DNA from: Hyphomicrobium_A sp963722495
GTDB taxonomy: Bacteria > Pseudomonadota > Alphaproteobacteria > Rhizobiales > Hyphomicrobiaceae
Reading direction: 5' to 3'
DNA: 64,000 bases
NCBI GenBank assembly: GCA_963722495.1
Contig: CAVRND010000008.1
Location: 124,001 to 188,000 of the forward strand
Positions 57,121 to 64,000 of this stretch are shown here, piece after piece. Numbering within the stretch: the first letter of the stretch is position 1; every line of letters begins with the position of its first letter. Made by a program: the position numbers and the translations under genes. A model generated the notes under the pieces. The model was not told the DNA's origin. It saw only the letters and a list, made by a program, of their open reading frames with translations, and made no database searches.

Positions 57121-57579
57121 TCACTTAACGTCGAGCAGCTCGACGTCGAACATCAGCGTGGCATTGGGCGGAATAGCGCCGCCGGCGCCGCGCGCGCCGT
57201 AGCCGAGCTGCGGCGGGATGATCAGCGTGCGCTTGCCGCCAACCTTCATGCCGGCAACGCCCTCGTCCCAGCCCTTGATGACCCGGCCGGCACCGAGCGG
57301 GAACTCGAACGGCTCGCCGCGATCGAGCGATGAATCGAACTTCGCGCCCTTGGTGCCGTTCTCGTACAGCCAGCCCGTGTAATGCATTACACAGTTGTTG
57401 CCGGGGCGCGCTTCAGCGCCGGTACCGACTTTACCGTCGGCGATGGTGAGACCTGAGGCGGTGGTCATGGTTTTTCCTTCTTGCGCAAGTGCCGGGATGG
57501 AGAGGGCGCCGGTCGCAGCGCCGAACGAAGCAAAGAGCGCGAGGGCCAAAACGGCACCCCGACGCGACATAGCGGCCAT
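57121..57579 (-). CDS. Exported FKBP-type peptidyl-prolyl isomerase
   Basis: A 152-residue protein with a signal peptide (VLALALFASFGAATGALSIPALA) and one FKBP domain: VMHYTGWLYENGTKGAKFDS, FPLGAGRVIKGWDEGVAGMK, GGKRTLIIPPQLGYGARGAG and NATLMFDVELLDVK. All the substrate-pocket aromatics are there. It assists protein folding in the periplasm. Confidence 0.94.
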   Translation of the reverse strand: MAAMSRRGAVLALALFASFGAATGALSIPALAQEGKTMTTASGLTIADGKVGTGAEARPGNNCVMHYTGWLYENGTKGAKFDSSLDRGEPFEFPLGAGRVIKGWDEGVAGMKVGGKRTLIIPPQLGYGARGAGGAIPPNATLMFDVELLDVK

Positions 57580-57726
57580 AAGTTTTCTCCCTGGGGCGAG
57601 CTTATTTTTGTGCCGAATGTCTCTAACGCATCCGGCGCGGCGCGGCCACCGGGCATGGCGGCATTACCGGCCGCGGTTGCTTATAGGCGCACCGCATGCA
57701 CTCAATTTAACTGAAATGCGCCTTGA

Positions 57727-58053
57727 TCAGCGCCGGACGGTGCGGCTTTGGCAATCGAGCCACTTGGCGATCACGCTGCGGTCGTGGAATTGGATGCCGC
57801 CGCAATTCTGGCAGACGACCATCAGCACATCGACGGGGGCCGCGGCTGCTCCGCACGACGGCGCCTTCTGGCAAGTGATCGTATGCACGTCGAGATCGCA
57901 CTGCGACCGGAAGCGGCCGCATGCCGGGCACGCTGTGATGTGCTTGCTGAACAAAAAGCGCTCGACATCCGACTTGCAAATATCGTGCGTTGAGGTGCCA
58001 GTCGTCGCGGCCACAGGCATTGTAGTTACTGTCATGGCATTCACCGTGTGCAA
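57727..58053 (-). CDS. Small cysteine-rich (zinc-ribbon-like) hypothetical protein
   Basis: Up to 108 residues; an ATG seven codons in could also be used. Three Cys groups (ACPACGRFRSQC, TCQKAPSCG, VVCQNCGG) suggest one or two zinc ribbons. Basic C-terminus (DCQSRTVRR). Cytoplasmic; unknown function. Confidence 0.55.
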   Translation of the reverse strand: MHTVNAMTVTTMPVAATTGTSTHDICKSDVERFLFSKHITACPACGRFRSQCDLDVHTITCQKAPSCGAAAAPVDVLMVVCQNCGGIQFHDRSVIAKWLDCQSRTVRR

Positions 58054-58162
58054 TCCACCTAAACCAGCCTAGGCGCGTCCCTTTGCTCTGGCAAGACAAA
58101 GCGTCGCACCCTGAGACATGCACAAGCTCGATGCATTCGACCGGCAACATCAGAACGGAGAC

Positions 58163-58603
58163 ATGATGATCACTAGGTCAGGAGGCAGGGCTTTATCTTG
58201 CGCTGCATCAAAGTTGCGTCCCGCCCTCTGCGCGATATCGCTGGCGCTGGGATGCGGCAGCGCTGGTTCCGAAGAGGCCGGCGTCCCCAACCTCGTCGGT
58301 ACCTGGGTTGGGGAGAACCGCACCGTCTCGGACAAGAAGGGCTACCAGATCTGGGGCGAGAAGACCGTTGAGATCACCGAGCAGCAGGATCGGCGCTTCC
58401 GCGGGCACTTCACCTATCCCGCCGGCACCAAGAAGTTCTTTGGCGTCATCTATCCGGACAATACCTCGTTCACGTGGGTTGCTTCCGACAGCAAGGGCTA
58501 CAATCACGGGCGCATTCTTGGTCCTGACCGAATCGCCGCCTGCTACGTCGAGTCCGGCGAGGATGCGACGGCCGGCTGCGCCGAGCTCACGCGGCGCAAG
58601 TAA
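58163..58603 (+). CDS. Secreted hypothetical protein
   Basis: A 146-residue protein with a signal-like start (LCAISLALGCGSAGSEEA), possibly a lipoprotein (LGCGS). The mature domain is mainly beta (TWVGENRTVSDKKGYQIWGE; GVIYPDNTSFTWVASDSKG) and ends with Cys pairs. GGAGAC directly before the ATG supports the start. It precedes the DUF305 gene by about 55 bases. Confidence 0.7.
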   Translation: MMITRSGGRALSCAASKLRPALCAISLALGCGSAGSEEAGVPNLVGTWVGENRTVSDKKGYQIWGEKTVEITEQQDRRFRGHFTYPAGTKKFFGVIYPDNTSFTWVASDSKGYNHGRILGPDRIAACYVESGEDATAGCAELTRRK

Positions 58604-58657
58604 GGCGCAAGTAACTTGTGTTGACCATCCCGACATCAATCCGCTGAAGGAGTTCGT

Positions 58658-59029
58658 ATGAAGCTTGTTGTCGTCTTTACCGCGGTTGCTCTCGTCGCGT
58701 TCGCATCTGCCGGTCACGCCGAGGACCCGCACATGCACCACGATCACGGTGCGCCGGCCGCTGCCAAATCGGGCAGCGAAGTCACCGAGGCCTACGAGGC
58801 CGTAAACGAGAAGATGCACGAGGCGATGGATGTCGAACTGACGGGCGACGCCGACGTCGATTTCGTACGCGGCATGATCCCCCATCACCAGGGCGCCGTC
58901 GACATGGCGAACGTGGTCCTCAAGTATGGAAAGGATCCCGAGATCCGCAAGCTCGCCGAGGCCGTCGTCAAGGCGCAGGAAGAAGAGATCACCTTTATGA
59001 AGGCGTGGCTCGCCAAGCGCGGCAAGTGA
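58658..59029 (+). CDS. DUF305 secreted protein
   Basis: A 123-residue protein. A signal peptide is followed by a His-rich stretch (DPHMHHDHGAP) and the DUF305 helical domain (DADVDFVRGMIPHHQGAVDM, EIRKLAEAVVKAQEEEITFM). The IPHHQGAV motif is a putative metal site in this family, often near copper-handling genes. Periplasmic. GAAGGAG precedes the ATG. Confidence 0.92.
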   Translation: MKLVVVFTAVALVAFASAGHAEDPHMHHDHGAPAAAKSGSEVTEAYEAVNEKMHEAMDVELTGDADVDFVRGMIPHHQGAVDMANVVLKYGKDPEIRKLAEAVVKAQEEEITFMKAWLAKRGK

Positions 59030-59071
59030 CGTGCCCTATCCTTTGTGGAAAGATCGCGTCGCAATCGCCAC

Positions 59072-59149
59072 CTAGTGTCCCGATTACGAAGTTCGCCAGA
59101 GCTCGCGGCTAGGATCGGGAGCGAACTTCGGAATCATAAGGGACACTAG
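59072..59149. repeat. CTAG-ended imperfect palindrome, copy 2
   Basis: Starts CTAGTGTCCC and ends GGGACACTAG, with GATTACGAAGTTCGC on the left matching GCGAACTTCGGAATC on the right. The half-site CGAAGTTCGC is shared with copy 1 at 7522. The inner 30 bases are unrelated. Confidence 0.75.
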
Positions 59150-59162
59150 AATCATAGACTTG

Positions 59163-59238
59163 CTAGTGTGGTTCAGATCGAGAAATTCACTCGATCCCTC
59201 GCCGCCAATGATGGCGAATTTCTCGATCATCACACTAG
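59163..59238. repeat. CTAG-ended imperfect palindrome, copy 3
   Basis: Starts CTAGTGTG and ends CACACTAG. GATCGAGAAATTC on the left pairs with GAATTTCTCGATC on the right. Located 13 bases after copy 2 and 16 bases before the start of the gene at 59255. The half-site GATCGAGAAATTCGCC is also in copy 1. Confidence 0.75.
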
Positions 59239-59254
59239 AAGGCCAGGAACCATC

Positions 59255-59686
59255 ATGCAGCACGCCGCGCGCTTCGCCTTCCTGCTTTTCGCACTCACGA
59301 CAGGTGCCCATGCCTTGATGGCCCCCGAGTTCTATCGGCAGGCGCGCGCCGACGCGCCGTTCCACGTGCAGGTCGCCATCAACATGGTGACACCGCCGGC
59401 GTCAGGGCCGGGCAACTGCATCGTCGAGGGCAAGATCGCCGAGGTGTTCAGGGATGCTGGCAACAAGCTTCCGGCCGGCTCGCCGGTCAGCTTCGCCGTT
59501 GCCTGCCATAGCGAGGGCCAGCAGGTGCCGATCGGCGGCGCCAAGTGGACCGATACCGATGCCCTGAAGAGCGCCAAATACATCGAGGCGTATTTGACGC
59601 CGGGCGTCGACGGATACGCCGTCGCCATGTGGAATTCGAAGATCATCGACGCACCGTCGAAGACGCCGCAATTCCCTGTCGATTAG
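59255..59686 (+). CDS. Secreted hypothetical protein
   Basis: A 143-residue protein with a signal peptide (FAFLLFALTTGAHALMA). The mature part is beta-rich (FHVQVAINMVTPPASGPGNC; YIEAYLTPGVDGYAVAMW). AGGAA lies before the ATG. The CTAG palindrome copy 3 immediately upstream probably overlaps the promoter or leader. Periplasmic; unknown. Confidence 0.7.
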   Translation: MQHAARFAFLLFALTTGAHALMAPEFYRQARADAPFHVQVAINMVTPPASGPGNCIVEGKIAEVFRDAGNKLPAGSPVSFAVACHSEGQQVPIGGAKWTDTDALKSAKYIEAYLTPGVDGYAVAMWNSKIIDAPSKTPQFPVD

Positions 59687-59821
59687 ATCCTCGGCGTCTG
59701 CCAAAATTTACGGCAGCAGCAACTTTTTCTCGTAAGCTGTTGAACCAAATTGCAACCGCGCGACTTATCGGGCCGCGGCATCCGCCACGGCTTGTGCGCC
59801 CTCATTAGCGGAGAACTTTTC

Positions 59822-60077
59822 ATGCTCGAGCCCCAATCCGTATTCGCCTGGATCATCATCGGGGCCATCGCCGGCTGGCTCGCCGGTCTGCTGGTGAAGG
59901 GATACGGCTTCGGACTCATCGGCAACATCGTCATCGGCATCCTCGGTGCCGGCATCGCCGGGCTCCTGGCGCCCGGCGCTCGGCCTCTACACCCAATCGT
60001 TCGGTGGCAACATCGTCGCGGCATTGCTCGGCGCGCTCATTCTCTTGCTGCTTGTCGGCCTCGTGCGCCGCACCTAG
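59822..60077 (+). CDS. GlsB/YeaQ/YmgE-family membrane protein (frameshifted)
   Basis: About 85 residues with a frame change near 59978. Three membrane segments rich in Gly: VFAWIIIGAIAGWLAGLLVK, GLIGNIVIGILGAGIAGLLA and, in the next frame, GGNIVAALLGALILLLLVGL then VRRT. This is the transglycosylase-associated (stress-induced) small membrane protein family. The frame shift lies in a GGCGCCCGGCGCTC run and is likely sequencing error. Confidence 0.82.
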
Positions 60078-60105
60078 CAGCCATCGTCCAGGAAGCGGAA
60101 CCTCA

Positions 60106-61305
60106 ATGAAGTTGTTCGAGTGTCAGAGCTGCGGCCACCCGCTCTACTTCGAGAACACGAAGTGCGAACGCTGCCACCACCAGACCGGCTATCTGCCGGA
60201 TCTGGAGGTGGTGAGTGCCGTCGAGCCGGAGGGCGACAAGTGGGTCGCGCTCGCCGATCGCAGCAAGCTGTACCGGTTCTGTGCCAATTGGGAGCTGCAC
60301 GCCTGCAACTGGATGGTGGAGGCAGATAGCGGCACGCCGCTGTGCCGCGCCTGCCAGCACAATCGCACCATCCCGGACATTTCCGACCCGGCGCGCTTTG
60401 CGCTGTGGCGGCGCATGGAGGAGGCAAAGCGCCGGCTGATCTATTCGCTGATCAAGCTGAAGTTACCCACGCCGTCTCTCGCCAGTGGCGATCAGGAGCC
60501 GCTGGTGTTCGACTTCCTCGCCGACGCGCCGGAGCACGAGGTCAAGATCCTCACCGGCCACGACGATGGGATCATCACGATCTCGCTCGCCGAGGCGGAC
60601 GACGCCGAGCGCGAAAAGCTGCGCACCTCGCTGCACGAGCCCTACCGCACGTTGCTCGGTCACTTCCGCCACGAGGTCGGTCACTTCTATTGGGACAAGC
60701 TGGTGCGCGACGGTGGCCAGCTGGAGAGCTGCCGCGCCGTGTTCGGCGATGAGACGCCCGACTACAACGAAGCGCTGCAGCGCTACTACCAGAACGGACC
60801 GGCGCCGAACTGGCGGGAGAACTACGTTTCCGCCTACGCGACGATGCATCCGTGGGAGGACTTCGCCGAGACGTGGGCGCACTACCTGCACATCGTCGAC
60901 ACGCTGGAGATGGCGTATGCATTCAACATCTCGGTGTCGCCGCGCGTTGCTGCCGACGAAGGCTTGAGCGCCACCGTCGATCGCAATCCATACAAGGCGA
61001 AGGACGTCGAGACGCTGATCGCCGCCTGGCTGCCGCTGACATTTGCGGTGAATAGTTTGAACCGGAGCATGGGCCAACCGGATCTCTACCCGTTCGTCAT
61101 CTCGGCACCGGCGATCGCCAAGCTGCAGTACATCCACGACCTCGTTCACGGGAAGCTGCCCAAGCGCGCCGATGCGCCGCTTCCCCCGTCTGCATCCGCC
61201 GCCGAGGCGAGCGAGCAGGCGCCGCGTCCCGCCCTACGGCAAAAGCTCTCCGCCGTCGCCCGTCGCCTACTTGGCGGCGGCGAGAAGAACGGTGCGGCCG
61301 CCTAG
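60106..61305 (+). CDS. Zinc-ribbon putative metallopeptidase (Peptidase_Mx-like)
   Basis: A 399-residue cytoplasmic protein. An N-terminal zinc ribbon (CQSCGHPLYFENTKCERCHH) and a second Cys set (ELHACNWMV, PLCRACQHN) are followed by a domain with the gluzincin-like motif HFRHEVGHFYWDKL (HExxH). A later WEDFAETWAHYLHIVD supplies a likely third ligand. A basic Ala-rich C-terminal tail follows. Family members are annotated as putative zinc-binding metallopeptidases of unknown substrate. Its 3' end overlaps the opposite gene by 39 bases. Confidence 0.88.
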   Translation: MKLFECQSCGHPLYFENTKCERCHHQTGYLPDLEVVSAVEPEGDKWVALADRSKLYRFCANWELHACNWMVEADSGTPLCRACQHNRTIPDISDPARFALWRRMEEAKRRLIYSLIKLKLPTPSLASGDQEPLVFDFLADAPEHEVKILTGHDDGIITISLAEADDAEREKLRTSLHEPYRTLLGHFRHEVGHFYWDKLVRDGGQLESCRAVFGDETPDYNEALQRYYQNGPAPNWRENYVSAYATMHPWEDFAETWAHYLHIVDTLEMAYAFNISVSPRVAADEGLSATVDRNPYKAKDVETLIAAWLPLTFAVNSLNRSMGQPDLYPFVISAPAIAKLQYIHDLVHGKLPKRADAPLPPSASAAEASEQAPRPALRQKLSAVARRLLGGGEKNGAAA

Positions 61306-61816
61306 CCAATCGGCGAGCAGCAGCGGCTCGGTCGCTGGCAGCGCAGCGAGTGCGGCGATCACTTCCGCGCACGCGTCATCTTCGCCATCCAGGATCAGGA
61401 CGATCATCTCGACGCTGGACCGTGCGCGGTCGGGGACGAGCACGACGCCGACGTTATGCGCGGGCCCGAATGCGCGCACGTTCGGCACCGGCTGCGGGTC
61501 GGAGAACGTCCCGCTGACGACGGCATCGAACGGCGGCAACCGCGCGGCCATCGCTGCCGACCGCCGCCTCAAAGGGAATGGCCAAACCGGCGAGACGCTC
61601 CGGCGCGGGCTGACGCACGAGCATGTCCGTCCAGCCGCTGCCATCCGGTGCTTGATGCTCAGCCGCGAAGGCGTCGATGCGCGCCATTTCCTGCGCGCAC
61701 CACGCCGCACACGACGCCGGCAGCACCTCGATCTGGCCCCAATCGTCCTCGTGCACGAACAGCTCGCGCCGCGGCAAACGGCGCCGCAGCAGCAAATTGA
61801 GCAGTCGCGCGATCAT
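61267..61816 (-). CDS. Hypothetical protein (frameshifted)
   Basis: About 182 residues with one frame change near 61555. The first half reads LFVHEDDWGQIEVLPASCAA and WCAQEMARIDAFAAEH; the second, PPFDAVVSGTFSDPQPVPNV and GVVLVPDRARSSVEMIVLIL. It overlaps the metallopeptidase gene tail to tail by 39 bases. Composition and coherent sequence on both sides of the break support a real gene; no family is recognised. Confidence 0.6.
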
Positions 61817-62017
61817 CGATGGCTCAAGCGGTTCGATGCGCCAGCCCCCGTTTTACGGGGCTTTCCGCGTTTTCCCTGACGCATCCAGGCCACACTGAAC
61901 GCACCAATCTCCGCGCGAGCAAAAGCGAGACGACTCGCCACGGCGTCGGGCCGTTATCGTGCCTAACGAAGGGTGGATGAAGGCGCCAGGACAGGAAATT
62001 CGGGGGTACTTCCCAGC

Positions 62018-63018
62018 ATGAGGATCACATCCTCGGTGACGCGCTGCGTTTTTGCGCTCATGTCGCTCGCCATGATCACCACGTTTTCGCTCGCTGCGCG
62101 CGCAGAGCCGTTCGGCGGCGCGCGCCTGCGGCGGCGTCGACTACAACGCGATGGTGCTCGACATCATCAAGGGGCTGCCCAACGGCGGCGGGTACAGCCG
62201 CGGCGGCAGCTTTCAGTTGCCCACCGTGACGGCGCACAACATCGGCGGCGACCGCTGGGAGATGCGCGCCTTCGACGGATTTCCGTCGCACTGCGCCAGC
62301 GCCACCTACGCCGTCTATGCGCGCCTCGTTGCCGTGCTGCAGAACAGCGGCAGCATCAACTTGAGCGGCGAGCAGATCCTTGCATTCGAAACCAAGAAGC
62401 GCATGCCAGACGGAACGACGCTGGTCGACGGCCAGGGCACGTTCCAGATCTTCAACGCCAACGGCGCCGGCGTCGCCGCCTTCCTCAAGCACACCGGCAC
62501 CGGCATGAGCTTCCGCGACGACAAGCTGCTGTACGCGCGGCCGGGTGATTTCCTGAAGCTCTTCTGGAGCGAGAACGTCGGCGCCTCGGAGAAGGGCCAT
62601 CAGGTCATCTACACCGGGCATCGCGTCATGGACGGCCGCGACATGGTCTGCTTCTGGAGCAGCCAGCATCAGAGCAAGAAGAAGCGCGGAGGCGGCACCG
62701 AGGCGCTGTACTTCCCGGCCGAAGAGGGTGGCAAGGTCTACGACGGCTACGGCGAAGTGTGCCGGCCCCGCGAGGACATCAAGGAGATGGTCTTCTCGCG
62801 CGTCACCTGCATGCAGCATCTGGCGGCAGGGCTCGACGACATGCACGCTCGGGCGCAGACGCGGCCTCGGCGCGCCGTATATTTTCGTCGACGACTATCT
62901 CTACACGCTGCGCAACAAATCGTCCGATCAGGCTGCGCTCGACCGCATGTACGGCATCCTCGCTGCACCCGACATGCTCGCCAACCTGGCTGCCGAGGCG
63001 CAGGGCGAAACCCGTTAG
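62018..63018 (+). CDS. Secreted hypothetical protein (two frameshifts)
   Basis: About 333 residues. A signal peptide (FALMSLAMITTFSLAARA) leads into frame breaks near 62118 and 62868; the bridged sequence reads CGGVDYNAMVLDIIKG, then KHTGTGMSFRDDKLLYARPG and DYLYTLRNKSSDQAALDRMY at the end. The long middle part (TYAVYARLVAVLQNSGSINL) is beta-rich. Periplasmic or surface; family not recognised. It ends next to the opposite GST gene. Confidence 0.7.
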
Positions 63019-63019
63019 C

Positions 63020-63713
63020 TCAGCTGCTCACGGCGGCGTGGATCGCTTCGCAGTGGCGCACCAGGTTGGGATGCGATGACACGAACCGCTTGAGCGGCGT
63101 GTCGATGTCGAAGAAGTAGATGTTGGCGATGAAGCCGTAGATGCCGGCGTCGATGCTCGTCGGCTTGGCGCCGTGCACATAGCCGCTGGCGGGGATGAGG
63201 CGCGCCAGCACGCCGAGGTCGGCGATGCCGCGCGCGTAGGCGTCCTCGGGCGCGTAACGGCCGATGCCCTGGTAGTGGTAGCGCTGAGAGTTGAACGCGC
63301 GCGCCTTGTCGAAGACCTTCGGCCGTCAGGTGCGGGTGCTCGCGCATGAAGGCGTCGCGGAACGCCGGCAAGTAGCGGTCGTCCTTCCAGCGCGAATACG
63401 ACATCACCCAGTAGAGATCGTCGAGCATGCGCGTGACGAGAAGGTCGGTGTCGCGCTGCGCCGGCGTCAGCGCCGCGTCGATGCCGAGGCGATACTTGCC
63501 GATCAGGTGGGCGAGGATGGCTTCGCTGTCGCCGATCGTCTCGCCGTCGTCGACGATGTAGGGCAGCTGCCCGCGCGGCGCCGGCGAGGCGTCGAAGATG
63601 TGCTCATGGATGAACGGCACGCCGGCGAGCTTGAGGAAGGCGTAGACCTTCAGCCCGTAGCCGTTGTTGTCGGCGACCCCGAACAGCGATGGGTAGGAAT
63701 AGAGGGTGAGCAT
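63020..63713 (-). CDS. Glutathione S-transferase family protein (frameshifted)
   Basis: About 231 residues after bridging a break near 63320. The N-terminal thioredoxin-like domain (LTLYSYPSLFGVADNNGYGL, RGQLPYIVDDGETIGDSEAI) contains the cis-Pro and the SxAI glutathione-binding loop. The helical C-terminal domain is read as MLDDLYWVMSYSRW, then KARAFNSQRYHYQGIGRYAP and IDAGIYGFIANIYFFDID. The catalytic-type Tyr/Ser is in LYSYPS. Substrate unknown. Confidence 0.88.
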
Positions 63714-63755
63714 GGCGGACTGTAACGCGAGTGGGGCCGAGCCGTAACCGATGTT

Positions 63756-64000
63756 TCAGATGCGGGCCAATTGAAAGGTATATCGCATCGGAGCTTCGGG
63801 GTCTCGGTCGCTCTCGGGCACTTCGCTGTAGCCGATCTTGAAGTTGTTCGGGAGATGCCCATCCAGCAGGACGATCTGCAGATTCTCAAAGAAGCCGAGA
63901 ACGTTGTTGATCGCGATTTCGAACACCTCTAGCAAATTCTGCGGTTGGGTCATTTCGTATTCGGGATGAATGAAGCGCCACGTCGGAAGGCGAACGTTCC
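63756..64000 (-). CDS. Hypothetical protein, C-terminal part (runs off right edge)
   Basis: The frame is open from the right edge (about 80 codons) and ends in a TGA at 63756-63758. It reads NVRLPTWRFIHPEYEMTQPQ, then NLLEVFEIAINNVLGFFENL and YSEVPESDRDPEAP, with balanced composition. The upstream codons before the ATG at 63953 are also coding-like, so that ATG is probably internal. The 3' end lies 42 bases from the GST gene. Family unknown. Confidence 0.6.
   Translation of the reverse strand, partial: NVRLPTWRFIHPEYEMTQPQNLLEVFEIAINNVLGFFENLQIVLLDGHLPNNFKIGYSEVPESDRDPEAPMRYTFQLARI

Overview
The window is a high-GC stretch of an alphaproteobacterial chromosome, most probably from the order Hyphomicrobiales (Rhizobiales). 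The pointers are the rplM-rpsI pair near argC and ctaA, an aquaporin-type arsenic operon, a HWE-family histidine kinase, a lone pqqA-like peptide gene and small conserved proteins typical of that group. I cannot place it to genus. No rRNA, tRNA, CRISPR array, transposase or prophage was seen. A dominant feature is that about twenty genes are broken by single-base indels, often in G/C or A/T runs, and read through once one base is corrected. Most look like sequencing or assembly errors, so I annotate such genes across their full span.

Layout, left to right. 1-7525 is an exopolysaccharide locus: a truncated polymerase-like membrane protein, a priming sugar-phosphate transferase, a glycosyltransferase, a Wza-type export lipoprotein, a Wzc-like co-polymerase whose kinase half has lost its Walker A motif, and a polysaccharide deacetylase. 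7679-11667 is housekeeping (ctaA, argC, TerC-type protein, rpsI, rplM). 12044-21668 holds metabolic enzymes, a run of small hypothetical genes, a fused receiver/HWE kinase, a peroxiredoxin between repeated hemolysin-III-type (PAQR) genes, and a cold-shock gene. parC is at 21963-24200.

After parC comes a lower-GC island (24244-27716) with two overlapping genes. One encodes a long helical protein. The other has an N-terminal PD-(D/E)xK-like nuclease signature and a long helical C-terminal part. I consider this the best candidate for an undescribed, possibly defence-related, system; a third gene diverges from it at 27864. 28517-30491 encodes secreted and outer-membrane proteins. 30573-33321 is an arsenic operon (arsR, an arsC-aquaporin fusion, a second arsC, arsH) in which each gene overlaps the next by ATGA, with a palindromic operator just before arsR. 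An orphan pqqA-like gene lies at 33842-33931.

34783-43563 contains purA, two tiny membrane peptides, a Tat-exported deaminase, GNAT and Nudix enzymes, a metallophosphoesterase, a patatin-like lipase and modABC. 43613-54647 contains an XRE regulator, a TonB-dependent receptor, rlpA, chrA, corA and methylmalonyl-CoA mutase. The last 9 kb is mostly small secreted or membrane proteins, an FKBP isomerase, a zinc-ribbon metallopeptidase, a glutathione transferase and a gene that runs off the right edge. A family of CTAG-ended palindromes occurs at 7522, 59072 and 59163.
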